Assembly (NCBI RefSeq): GCF_022965805.1
Contig: NW_027331381.1
Coordinates: 124,001-188,000 of the forward strand
Direction of reading: 5' to 3'
Length of the DNA: 64,000 nt
Source: Primulina eburnea
Taxonomy: Eukaryota; Streptophyta; Magnoliopsida; Lamiales; Gesneriaceae
Shown here piece after piece: positions 10,839 through 20,653 of the stretch. Made by a program: the position numbers and the translations under genes. Below the pieces are notes generated by a model that saw nothing but the letters and a program-made list of their open reading frames with translations, was not told the DNA's origin and did no database searches. Within the stretch, counting starts at the first letter, position 1; each line of letters begins with the position of its first letter.

Positions 10839-10900
10839 TGGGATATGTTCTCACCGGAGTTATCCGGCTGTTGTCGTGTCTGTATGTGTGCATGGCAACA
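10839..10900 (+). ncRNA. three-hairpin LTR module
   Basis: Hairpin 2 pairs CCGGA (10854-10858) with TCCGG (10863-10867). Hairpin 3 pairs TGTTGTCGTG (10869-10878) with CATGGCAACA (10891-10900), ten pairs counting two G-U, around the loop TCTGTATGTGTG. Hairpin 1 is weak here. It lies far downstream of the dyad cluster, in the part of the LTR expected to be transcribed. Confidence 0.65.
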
Positions 10901-12209
10901 GGTGGGGCAGGATCAGGGTCACGACGAGGAAGAGAGAGTTGATAGCGTGGTGATGCCGGGTGTAGCAGTAGATTACAAGTAGTTTCTGTTTAGATCTGAA
11001 CTACTTGTATTTGAGAATCGAACATTAGTTGTATGGTTGTACTAGACAGACTTGTATGTATCTGATGTTGTTTGATTATTATAAAGATATGTCATGCTTT
11101 TATTATACATTTGAATTAATGTTAAAAGCAAATTTTTGACCCACATTTTCGAACAAAGATCCAATTAAATCCCAAAAGAATTGAGTTAGAGCCCGGGTCC
11201 CCACACCTTCGACCAAACCAACATTCCTAAAACACCATCACCGCGGGTGCGACGCTGCAAGCACTGTGGGTGCGGTCATCTCCGCGGGTGCGGTCCCTGT
11301 ACTACCTGAAAGCTGACCGGTTACGGTGGCCGGAAGCGCAACGGAAGTCAAAAATTAATTTTCTAGCTCAAAAATTTCGGCCACCTCCATTTTGTGCAAT
11401 ATTTACATTTCAAACACAATAAATCATACATAGGGTGTTTGAAGAAGGTTTACCTATCAACCCCTTGAGGTTAATGTTTGGCTCCAACTAAAGTGTAAAC
11501 ACTTTAGCTCTTGAAGGTTGACAAGTCTACAAGCTCCTCCTCCAACTCCAAAATAAAGCCCACCACTAACAAGGTAAACCCCCTCAAATATTGCACTAGA
11601 AATATTTGAGGATTTATCAAAGAGAAGTGAGTATTCTCCAACAATTGAAGAACACACGAGAGAAGAATTTTTGGGAGAAAAATACCCTAGAATTTTCGGC
11701 CAAGTGAGTGGAATGAGGAGGGAGAGTTGAGTCTTGGGGTTGCAAAAAGTTAGATACAAAAGTTGCATGCCATGCAATATTTTATTTAAAAGTAATGCAA
11801 ACACTTTCACCTCCCAAGCATGCAAACCCTAGTGGGCTTGCAACCTTTTGCAAGGCCCATGGACTTTTAATTGTCTCAAACACTTTTGAGCCCAATTAGA
11901 CTTTACTTGATTTTACTTGTGGGGACCCGGGCTCTAACTCTTTTCTTTGGGATAAAATGGATCGTTAATATAAAAAGGGGTCAAATTTTTTCGCTTTTCT
12001 ACATCAAATCTAATGTATATAAACAAGCATACATTCTTTATTTACATTACAAACGTAAGGTACAATATGTCTTGTCCCAACTATTCTTAACAACTAGTAA
12101 GTAAATACAGTACATGTCATAAGTACAACTACTAGTTTCTCTGCTAAGCCCGAGATCACCACGCTAAGTCCGTCTCTCATCCTCTGCGTGACCCCGATCC
12201 TGCCTCACC

Positions 12210-12268
12210 TGTTGTTATGCACACATACAGACATAACAACAGCCGGAAAACCGGTGAGAACAAATCCC
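12210..12268 (-). ncRNA. three-hairpin LTR module, best-paired copy
   Basis: Hairpin 3 pairs 12210-12219 with 12232-12241 in ten Watson-Crick pairs (sense strand TGTTGTTATG with CATAACAACA) around the conserved loop TCTGTATGTGTG. Hairpin 2 is CCGG-TTTT-CCGG (12243-12254), and a wobble-paired hairpin 1 covers 12255-12268. Compared with 10869-10900, three stem positions differ and all remain paired. Confidence 0.68.
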
Positions 12269-13356
12269 AGTATAAACATGTATACATGCATATAATAAAT
12301 TAAACATGAACATGCTATCATGAATGACATCATATGCACATGCAATGCAATGCGAATCAAACCATGTCTGGACTCGACTCGACTAGAACTCTAGGGATCC
12401 CGGTGTTAATAAGACGTCACTACCTACCCTCCAATCGGGATAATGTACGTCTCATTCCTAGACTTCGGTCTGAGCTGTATCAACGGCGGCAATAAGAGTA
12501 ATACCTACTCCTATGCTGAGATACACCGAAACATCTAGCTATTTGACAATGCCTGTCAAAGACTCTCCTATCTTAGATGCAATGAATATCAATATGTAAA
12601 CAACGTATAATCATATTCATATCTGAATATCACACTGATCATACATGCTTGAATACAATTCTGAAATCAAAGCATAAACATGTTAAAAGAGTGAATATAA
12701 CACTATACACAATTCATAAACATGTTACAATATATCTAATAATACTAGTATGTGATTTTGGTTGGGAAACTCAAATAATATCTTATTTGAGTTACATCTC
12801 CCCAAACAAAACATGACTTATACCTTTCGTTGCACAATTGCTGTCGCTGGCACCAATACGAATCTGAAATGGAAATGTTGATACACAATTTATCAATTTC
12901 TAATCTCAATCAACACATACCCACTTAAATACTTGATTTCGGTATCATTTCAACTGTACAATCTCCATATTAAACAATCTATATCAATTCCCCCCAATTC
13001 ATAACTGAAAATGGTATAAATCTGGTGCCAACACCCAGTCAATTCAACTCTAAAATTCATAACAATTCTAACGGTGTCCGTTCTTAAATCCGTTTGTAAT
13101 TATACGATGTCTAATATGTCAGAAACAACATATATGAATCATATCTGATTCCTGCAACATCATAATTTCAAGACATGCCAAAACATAGTAAAACTTACGT
13201 CCACGCGTAGCCTACAACGATAGGAACACGGTACCGAAGTCGGATTTCAAATCTGACGGACGGATTGCAATATAAAGGCGTAAGGATTTATTCGAAAGTT
13301 TCTCTGACCTTTCCTCGATTTCCCTTCTTATTTCTTGAGGAAGGACGTGAGATGCA

Positions 13357-13367
13357 TATATATATAT
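13357..13367 (-). promoter_or_regulatory. candidate TATA box of solo LTR
   Basis: Alternating TATATATATAT run about 50 bp downstream (minus strand) of the GC-rich hairpins 13417-13523. Position and composition suggest the LTR core promoter. Confidence 0.5.
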
Positions 13368-13416
13368 CAAGTTTGCATGTATGAGAAACGTGGCATTTTT
13401 TCCACAATTGCAGTCG

Positions 13417-13523
13417 GCGCTCGAGCGGTGCAAAACTACCGCTCGAGCGCGGCAGTTTCTGTCCAAGCGATTCTGAATTGCACCCTTGGCGCTCGAGCGG
13501 TCACTTTCTACCGCTCGGGCGCC
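13417..13523 (-). repeat. long GC-rich inverted repeats in solo LTR
   Basis: Two hairpins with arms GCGCTCGAGCGGT and ACCGCTCGAGCGC (first, 13417-13450) and a CTCGAGCGGT / ACCGCTCGGG form (second, 13489-13523). They sit immediately upstream of the TATA run, as in 5527-5766. Confidence 0.78.
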
Positions 13524-15103
13524 ACTAGTTCTGCCCGAAATTGGTGAAATTTATATTCTTTATCCAATCTGATCTCGTAGTGGCCCGTTTACACTTATAT
13601 CTATTTAATTCACTAATCTCATAGCAAATTACGATAATCAAATCCTCGGGCATTACATTACTCAAGCCCACTAGTTAAATAATTATTTCCAATTGGGCTC
13701 TACAAGGCCCAATGTTATTTAATTAATCCAACACTTGAATTAATTTAATTATTTGGACTCTACTAGGCCCACTAGTGTTTAATTATTTCAACATTTGAAT
13801 TAATTCAATTTAGTCCATAATAATGTTTATGAAAATCACAATTTTCAAATACATTATTCACTTGGCCAAATTTTAATCTAGGAACACTTCCTTAAATTAA
13901 AATTTATATTTCTCTCATAGAAGTCATACTTCTATTTTTCTTTACGCTTATAAACACATTTATAAGCCTTTCAACACATTGAACTATTTTACTTCTCATC
14001 GAAATTTACAAAGCTAGTACTTGTGTGGCCCTCAATGGTTCATTGATACAACTAGCCATGGGTTCACATCTCAATGTGATTCGGACTAAACATGTCCTTA
14101 TTCGAGCATACCCCAATTTCTCCATTCTTACTTATCAACTCCTTGATAATAAGAACGTCAGAACTCAAGTCTGATAGTACCCAACCAATCACATTAAACG
14201 CCTAGCAGCATCGCTTACGTGATTCCCTAGGTATCACATGATAGTGCCTGCAAGAACCATTCAATTATGGTTAGCGTACAGTACGGTCCCTTCAACTCAT
14301 ATATCCCGACCGATTCGACAACTATTGGTTTATCGAGAGTTGTCAATGAATCGATACTATGTGCCATGTTGTGGTTGCATCGATGGTGTAATCTATGAAA
14401 CCCCTTTCATAATTACCACCATACTCTGATCAGAGATTTCAACCCACACATACATGAAAAACACATAGGATATCCATACCCGTAGGTAAGCGGTGAATCC
14501 CCGGCTACAATGTATCGACTCCTATATGTTTCGCCGTAACACCCAACCTTGCCACCTGATGACCCCATAAGAGTCGGTAAACAAGTCAATGTGAAACGCT
14601 AGCACATAGAGTCTCAATGTTGTCCCGGGTCATAAGGACTAATGGTGTACAACCATAAACTAGGACATTTCCACTCGATAAGTGAGAACCACTTGGAAAG
14701 TCCTTTATAGAGGGTTGTTCAGTGCACTCTACAAGGAGCATCTATCTGCATGCTCGGACATCACAATGTACCCTACCAATGAAACATGGTACTCACACCG
14801 CAGATACTAGTCTCTAACTCGAGCGGCCTTTATCCTTCTTAGTGGCGGCTGAATCGACTAGGAACGGTTTAGAATATACAGTATTCCAAATATGAGTTTC
14901 ATGATACTCATCATATGAGCATCTCATATTCTTTCTACTATTTGTATATTCAAGGACTTTATCTATGCAACTAGCATGGGTATAAAGATAAAGATGCGCC
15001 AAATTAATAAATTCAAATATTATTAAAATAAAGATCGTTTATACAGAGAGTTTCATCGTGAACAGTCGGCCAACACTTGGCTCGACGTGCACCCACTCTA
15101 ACA

Positions 15104-15114
15104 ATCTCCCACTT
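15104..15114 (-). other. copia polypurine tract
   Basis: AAGTGGGAGAT on the minus strand, directly adjoining the 3' LTR. The same tract precedes the 3' LTR of element D at 45051-45061. Confidence 0.8.
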
Positions 15115-15117
15115 GCA

Positions 15118-17337
15118 CTAGAGCCAACTACCCATATACTTTAGACTCATTGATTCGCGATGCTTCTCGAATGATAATCCTGGTAAAGGTTTAGTTAGTG
15201 GATCAGCAACATTTTCTGCGGAGCCGACTTTGTCGATCGACACTTCTCCTCGTTCCACAATCTCTCGGAGGATGTGGTACTTTCTCAATACATGTTTGGA
15301 CTTCTGATGAGACTTTGGCTCCTTCGCCTGAGCTATGGCTCCCGTGTTGTCACATATCACCGGGATAGGAGCAACTGCATTAGGAATGACACCCAACTCT
15401 TGGACGAAATTCCTAATCCAAACAGCCTCCTTTGCTGCAGCCGATGCAGCAATGTATTCTGCCTCAGTGGTGGAATCCGCAGTATTGTCTTGCTTGGAAC
15501 TCTTCCAAGAGACAGCACCACCATTGAGCATGAATATGAATCCGGAGGTTGACTTCGAGTCATCAACATCGCTTTGGAAGCTAGAGTCGGTATAGCCTTC
15601 CAATTTCAGTTCTCCACCCCCATAGACCAAGAACAACTTATTGGTCCTTCTCAAATACTTGAGGATGTCTTTCACAGCTTTCCATTGTGGAAGACCAGGG
15701 TTGGATTGATATCTACTCACTACACTTAGTGCAAATGCCACGTCAGGACGTGTAGATATCATCCCATACATGATACTACCAATAGCCGAAGCATACGGAA
15801 TTCGTGTCATCGCCGCTATCTCTGCATCAGTCTTGGGAGACATAGACTTGGATAGGGACACGCCATGACACATTGGTAGATGTCCTCTCTTGGACTCATC
15901 CATCGAGAACCGCTTCACGATGGTATCAATGGATGTGGACTGGGTGAGACCAAGCAATCTTCTTGATCTATCTCTATAGATCTGTATTCCCAATACAAAA
16001 GATGCTTCACCCAAGTCTTGCATTGAGAACTTACTTGCTAACCATATCTTAGTTGATTGCAACATTCCTACATCATTCCCAATGAGTAGAATGTCATCAA
16101 CATAAAGAAAAAGGAATGTCACAGCACTCCCACTGACCTTCTTATACACACAGGGTTCCTCAGGATTCTTAGTAAAACCAAACTCTTTGATTGTACTATC
16201 AAATCTGAGGTTCCAACTCCTAGATGCCTGCTTAAGACCATAAATAGATCTTTGAAGTTTGCATACCTTATGCTCACTTTCGATAGATGTAAACCCCTCA
16301 GGTTGAGACATGTAAATCTCTTCCTTAATATCCCCATTAAGGAAGGCTGTCTTCACATCCATCTGCCATATCTCATAGTCATACCATGTAGCTATGGCTA
16401 GCAAAATCCTAATGGACTTGAACATTGCAACTGGAGAAAAGGTTTCCTCATAGTCAACACCTTGCCTTTGAGTATACCCTTTTGCTACCAATCGCGCCTT
16501 GAAGGTCAATACCTTCCCATCCGCCCCAAGTTTCCTCTTGTAAATCCATTTACACCCTATGGGAACAGTTCCCTCAGGTGGATCCACAAGATTCCACACT
16601 TGGTTCGAATGCATGGAACTCATCTCAGATTCCATTGCTTCAAGCCATTTGGATGAATCGGCATCAGATAATGCTTCCTTGAAGGTCCTTGGATCACATC
16701 CAAGGGTAGGCTCATCATGGCCCTCTTCAAGAAGCAGACCATACCTCATAGGTGGTCTCGAGACTCTCTCGGTTCTTCTAGGAGCTTGTATCTCCTCTCT
16801 TGGCTTCTCGGGTGTGGGTTCTACAACTGTGGGTGTCTCTCGAACCTCTTCGAGTTCTATCATCTCGCCTTTTCTATCCAATAGAAATTCCTTTTCCAAA
16901 AAGGTCGTGTTCCTAGAAACAAACACCTTTGTTTCTTGGGGATGATAGAAGTAATATCCAACTGAATTTCTTGGATATCCCACAAAGTAGCATAAAATGG
17001 ATCGACTATCCAATTTATCTCCCACTGTCTGCTTCACATAAGCAGGAAACCCCCATATTCTAAGATAAGAATACTTGGGAGGCTTACCCATCCATATCTC
17101 ATATGGAGTCTTGTCAACTGCCTTTGTATGGACATTGTTCAACAACAGTGCCGCTGTCTCAAGCGCATATCCCCAAAAGGATGGCGGCAACTCCGTGAAC
17201 CCCATCATAGACCGAACCATGTCCATCAAAGTTCGGTTACGACGCTCCGAAACACCATTCAACTGCGGTGTAGCGGGCGGAGTCCACTGCGAGAGAATCC
17301 CATTCTCCCTAAGATACTCTTGGAACTCGGCACTCAA
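15118..17337 (-). CDS. Ty1/copia Pol, 3' part: integrase C-terminal half, reverse transcriptase, RNase H
   Basis: An open frame of about 739 codons on the minus strand ending at 15118. It has no proper start because it continues the upstream frame (17334-19049) after a 1-bp deletion near 17341. In order: the end of the integrase core with its catalytic Glu in NGVSERRNRTL (~residue 30); the integrase C-terminal region (PYEIWMGKPPKYSYLRIWG); a charged spacer; reverse transcriptase from about residue 240 (CKWIYKRKLGADG, KARLVAKGYTQ, DVKTAFLNGD) with active-site YVDD at ~412-415; then RNase H with the TEAEYIAAS motif. The C-terminal end is intact up to the PPT. RT and RNase H would copy the element RNA in cytoplasmic particles. 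No internal stop is present, so only the frameshift prevents a full polyprotein. Confidence 0.93.
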   Translation of the reverse strand: MSAEFQEYLRENGILSQWTPPATPQLNGVSERRNRTLMDMVRSMMGFTELPPSFWGYALETAALLLNNVHTKAVDKTPYEIWMGKPPKYSYLRIWGFPAYVKQTVGDKLDSRSILCYFVGYPRNSVGYYFYHPQETKVFVSRNTTFLEKEFLLDRKGEMIELEEVRETPTVVEPTPEKPREEIQAPRRTERVSRPPMRYGLLLEEGHDEPTLGCDPRTFKEALSDADSSKWLEAMESEMSSMHSNQVWNLVDPPEGTVPIGCKWIYKRKLGADGKVLTFKARLVAKGYTQRQGVDYEETFSPVAMFKSIRILLAIATWYDYEIWQMDVKTAFLNGDIKEEIYMSQPEGFTSIESEHKVCKLQRSIYGLKQASRSWNLRFDSTIKEFGFTKNPEEPCVYKKVSGSAVTFLFLYVDDILLIGNDVGMLQSTKIWLASKFSMQDLGEASFVLGIQIYRDRSRRLLGLTQSTSIDTIVKRFSMDESKRGHLPMCHGVSLSKSMSPKTDAEIAAMTRIPYASAIGSIMYGMISTRPDVAFALSVVSRYQSNPGLPQWKAVKDILKYLRRTNKLFLVYGGGELKLEGYTDSSFQSDVDDSKSTSGFIFMLNGGAVSWKSSKQDNTADSTTEAEYIAASAAAKEAVWIRNFVQELGVIPNAVAPIPVICDNTGAIAQAKEPKSHQKSKHVLRKYHILREIVERGEVSIDKVGSAENVADPLTKPLPGLSFEKHRESMSLKYMGSWL

Positions 17338-19049
17338 GTACCACCACCTCGATTCGATCGAAGTGTCTTGATGCTTTGTCCCAATTGCTTCTCTACTTCA
17401 CTTCTGAATTCTTTGAACCTTTCAAAGGCTTCAGACTTGTATTTCATCAAATAAACATACCCATACCTCGAAAATTCATCGGTAAAGGTGATGAAGTAGG
17501 CATGTCCATGCTTAGTAGTGATGCTAAGCGGACCGCACACATCGGTATGGATCAAATCCAATAACCCTTTGGCTCGCTCTGCATGGCCCTTAAAGGGAAT
17601 TTTGGTCATCTTTCCTTTTAGACAGGATTCACAAGTCGTGAGAGCATTAATATCGGACATATCAAACATGCCAACTCCCACTAGCTTGTTCATCCTTCTT
17701 GAGGAAATATGTCCTAATCGAGCATGCCATAATTGTGCCGAATTAAGAGTATCTTGTTTGCGCTTATTTGTTGTTGTTATTGTTTGGACATTGTTAAGTG
17801 GAATATCTTTCAATTTTATGGTGTAGAGATTGTTTTCTAGTTCTCCGGTACCAACTAAACATTCATTCTTGTAAATATTGCAAACACCTTTACCAAATAA
17901 ACAAGAAAATCCATCAATATCAAGCATAGGAATGGAAATAATGTTTTTAATCAAGTCTGGTACGAACAAAACATCTCTCAATAACAACTTAAAATCATTG
18001 TTTAAAATTAAAGAAACATCTCCCACAGCCTTGGCAGCAACCCTTGCTCCATTGCCCATCCTCAAGAAGGTCTCACCTTCCCTGAGCTTCCTACTTCTTC
18101 CCATCACCTGCAAATCATTACAGAGATGTGAGCCACAGCCGGTATCCAATACCCAAGAAGTAGAGTTAATGGAGATATTTACTTCAATGTAGAACATACC
18201 TTTGCCAGAACCCTTCTGGGCAAGATATTCCCTGAAGTTACGCCTCCATTGTCCAGGCTTCTTGCAGTGATGACAGATGTCAACTGTCTTCTCAGCCTTG
18301 GCTGGCGCGGCTGCCACTACGGGACTCGGAGTCTGCCTCTTCAAGGGCTCGCTCTTCTTGGGGCGCTGGAAAGAACGCTTCTTTCCCTTCCCAGGTGGAC
18401 CGGTCTTCGTGCCAGATGAAGAGCCCACATAAAGATCCGACTTCTCCTTTTTGATTGTGGACTCAAAGGTCACAAGCATGTTCACCAACTCTTCAAGGCT
18501 TGGCTCAAGCTTGTTCATATTGAAATTCACCACAAAAGGATCGAACGAGCTCGGCAGTGACAACAGTAGCACGTCGGTGGTCAACTCCGAAGGCAAGATC
18601 AAATCCATGCCAACGAGCTTATCCACGAGGCCAATCAACTTTAGGCCATGCTCATGGACCGAAGTCCCATCTCGCATGCGTAAAGTGATGAGCTCCTTTA
18701 CTGTGGCATGCCTCAAAGGCCGAGTCTGCTCACCGAAGAGCTCCTTGAGGTGCAAATGAATGTCAGCAGCATTCTTTGCATCCTCGAATCGCCTTTGCAG
18801 CTCATCGTTCATCGAAGCCTGCATATAACACCTCGCCTTCAAGTCATGGTCGCACCAATCCTTGTAGGTCTGCAATTCCTCAGGAGTGCAGCTAGTCGGA
18901 GCCTCAGCAGGGGGTGACTCAGTCAGTGTGTATGCAATTTTCTCCGAGTTCAAGACAATCTTTAGATTTCTTAGCCAAGTGATATAGTTAGGTCCGGTTA
19001 GAACGTGTTTTTCGAGAATAACGGAAAACGGGTTGCGAATTGATGACAT
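17334..19049 (-). CDS. Ty1/copia Gag, protease and integrase N-terminal half
   Basis: An ATG at 19049-19047 (MSSIRNP...) opens about 571 codons, ending at TGA 17336-17334 just after the frameshift. In order: a UBN2-type copia Gag (LTGPNYITWLRNLKIVL); a damaged zinc knuckle at ~259-272 reading CHHCKKPGQWRRNF, where element D has CHHCKKPGHWRRNC, so both the His and the last Cys ligand are lost; protease motif DTGCGSH at ~302; integrase HHCC region (LWHARLGHIS, CESCLKGK); and the integrase core with its first catalytic Asp in HTDVCGPL (~503). At the second catalytic Asp the copy reads RSNRGG instead of the usual RSDRGG. The stop follows four codons later. This copy therefore appears unable to package RNA or integrate unaided. 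Confidence 0.92.
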   Translation of the reverse strand: MSSIRNPFSVILEKHVLTGPNYITWLRNLKIVLNSEKIAYTLTESPPAEAPTSCTPEELQTYKDWCDHDLKARCYMQASMNDELQRRFEDAKNAADIHLHLKELFGEQTRPLRHATVKELITLRMRDGTSVHEHGLKLIGLVDKLVGMDLILPSELTTDVLLLSLPSSFDPFVVNFNMNKLEPSLEELVNMLVTFESTIKKEKSDLYVGSSSGTKTGPPGKGKKRSFQRPKKSEPLKRQTPSPVVAAAPAKAEKTVDICHHCKKPGQWRRNFREYLAQKGSGKGMFYIEVNISINSTSWVLDTGCGSHLCNDLQVMGRSRKLREGETFLRMGNGARVAAKAVGDVSLILNNDFKLLLRDVLFVPDLIKNIISIPMLDIDGFSCLFGKGVCNIYKNECLVGTGELENNLYTIKLKDIPLNNVQTITTTNKRKQDTLNSAQLWHARLGHISSRRMNKLVGVGMFDMSDINALTTCESCLKGKMTKIPFKGHAERAKGLLDLIHTDVCGPLSITTKHGHAYFITFTDEFSRYGYVYLMKYKSEAFERFKEFRSEVEKQLGQSIKTLRSNRGGGT

Positions 19050-19243
19050 TGTCAAAGGTTTGTACTGAAAAGTAAAACAGATAAATGTTAATAACTATTT
19101 TAAAATATTTAATAAGATATAAAGTTTGGACTTTTACTTTATAAATTATCGCTCCCACTGTTTTGACATTTTCACTACCCTCTAGTGAAAACGGGAAACA
19201 CTTTCCTCAGAAGGTACGTAAGGTCCAATTAGCGAATTGTGAT

Positions 19244-19530
19244 CCCGAATAATATCAGCCAATCACAATTCCTAAAAGGTAGTTTCCAATTGCATCGCCA
19301 TGCAACCCTCTACGTAAACTTTTGTCTCACGTTTGATTAGGACCCAATAATATGACGTCGTTCATCTTTACGTGTCAAGCCTAACCCATCGATATTGAAC
19401 CTTAATGGACGGTCGCCATGAGTTCCCTCAATAATATGAGCCGAAATCATGGGAGTTCCACGTAGTTCACATCACCATGTCAATGGATGTCACAGCTTTC
19501 CGGCACCCAGGGCCCCCTCAATAATATGAG
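19244..19530 (-). repeat. four-fold leader motif (CATATTATTGAGGG type)
   Basis: On the plus strand CCCTCAATAATATGAGCC and variants occur at 19244, 19343, 19425 and 19515 (spacings 99, 82 and 90). The same four are present in element D at 41335-41620. Function unknown. Confidence 0.65.
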
Positions 19531-20427
19531 CCGAGCCCTGAGTACGGGTAGCGTTCATCATGCATCCATTGTCGATGGAAGACAAGGAAATTATAAACAA
19601 ATTTATAATTCCCCTTTTCGGACTTGATATTAATTTTGAATCTTATTCAAAATGAGGGTTTTTAATTTTGAAAGGTCTCATCATTAATTTTATTTTAAAA
19701 GCTCGCCATGTTTGATCGTATGTTTGCCGGATTCATGCAACTTTGTTATTATCATAATAATAACGCATATACTCATTATTTATAACATATCATGCATATA
19801 TTATAAATAGAAAACAAGACAAGGATGATCAATTGCCCCAATACTAATGGCCCGTGCGAGCTAAACACGGGCCTAGGTCCAATCATAGGGTAAATGCATG
19901 GGATGCAAATGCAACTATATTATTACATTAGCATCCAATATTATATGTCTTCGATCTTCATAATCACCGAGGCCACCATCTTCCAATCTTGATCTTCCAC
20001 TATTCTAATATTTACAATTAAATATCCATGGCACATAGGGATACATCTCATGGGGGTGGGAACGGGCCATAAAACAAGCCCACTTTAAATTGATAATTAT
20101 TACAATCATACAACACAAATATCCTAGCATACACCTAGCAAATTGGGCTTGGGCTTTTGTTCATCCTTCATGCATAATATCACATATCATACACCATCAA
20201 TTAATTATCACAATAATTAATTGATCCAATATTATATATCTTGATTCAATCACTAACCGCCACAATTATAAATTAAATTAACAAAGTATACAAACCCCTT
20301 TGTCTACTTTCAAGGCCCATGACACTAAGATTGTCCAAAACACTTTTGGAAACCCTATCCGTCATCGCCGTCGCCGGATTCCGGCAACAAAAAAAAAAAA
20401 AATTTATTTAAAAAACTGCAATTTTCG

Positions 20428-20518
20428 GGCAGCCCCTCGGGCTGCCCTTTGCTGCCCGAAAAATCAAGGGCAGCTCGGGCAGCCCTAGGGCAGCAACATG
20501 CTGCCCGAAAAATGTTTT
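20428..20518 (-). ncRNA. GGGCAGC/GCTGCCC hairpin cluster in copia leader
   Basis: About ten interleaved copies of GGGCAGC and its complement GCTGCCC in 90 bp of GC-rich sequence, about 120 nt downstream of the PBS in element orientation and surrounded by AT-rich DNA. It could fold into several strong alternative hairpins. Element D keeps an equivalent cluster with different unit order at 40126-40226. The position suits a dimerization or packaging signal, by inference. Confidence 0.6.
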
Positions 20519-20639
20519 TTTTTTGTTTTTGATTCAAAAATTCGGCTTTCATGATTCCTTGCACCAAAAATTTCTCAAGCGGTTAGAAATCGATCTCAAC
20601 ATAATATTATGCAAATATTACACAAAAATCGTAACCTTA

Positions 20640-20651
20640 GCTCGGATACCA
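20640..20651 (-). other. copia primer binding site
   Basis: Minus strand TGGTATCCGAGC, a Met-tRNA-type PBS with a small change from the element D version (TGGTATCAAGAGC), two bases from the 5' LTR end. Confidence 0.8.
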
Positions 20652-20653
20652 CT

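Larger units (their letters stand above)
9447..11205 (+). mobile_element. solo gypsy LTR (family TGTAAGGCTCGAG, plus strand)
   Basis: Starts TGTAAGGCTCGAGAATT and ends GGGTCCCCACA, 1759 bp, flanked by TSD CCTTC (9442-9446 and 11206-11210). It is closely related to the 3' LTR of element A (61005-62747, 1743 bp). It contains the ACCGCACCCGCGGT dyad cluster (9535-9728) and the three-hairpin module (10839-10900). No PBS or gag follows, so it is a solo LTR. Confidence 0.92.
11918..13657 (-). mobile_element. solo gypsy LTR (family TGTAATGCCC, minus strand)
   Basis: Plus-strand TGTGGGGACCCGGG to CGGGCATTACA, 1740 bp, TSD TTACT (11913-11917 and 13658-13662). It is the uninterrupted relative of the LTR at 1231-5904. 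In sense (minus) orientation it carries GC-rich hairpins (13523-13417), a TATA run (13367-13357) and the three-hairpin module (12268-12210). No internal region is present. Confidence 0.92.
11307..15103 (-). repeat. copia 3' LTR, interrupted by solo gypsy LTR 11918-13657
   Basis: Plus-strand ends TGAAAGCTGACCGG and CCCACTCTAACA. After removal of the 11918-13657 insertion and its TTACT duplication it is 2052 bp, exactly the length of the partner LTR 20654-22705. Short frames of 60-122 codons within it recur in the partner copy only because the DNA is duplicated; they are not genes. Confidence 0.92.
19056..20639 (-). other. long copia leader between PBS and gag
   Basis: About 1.6 kb without a coding frame. 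It is conserved in element D (40015-41814) even though the pol regions have diverged greatly. It holds a GGGCAGC/GCTGCCC hairpin cluster near the PBS (20428-20518), four copies of an ATATTATT-centred motif (19244-19530), and a pyrimidine tract ending in CAG just before gag. Confidence 0.8.

Noticed and set aside
14238..14429. 63-codon frame identical at 21840-22031
   Set aside because: Identical because it is in the paired copia LTRs; no coding evidence.
16559..16945. Plus-strand 128-codon frame opposite copia pol
   Set aside because: A shadow of the minus-strand pol frame, with no domain of its own.
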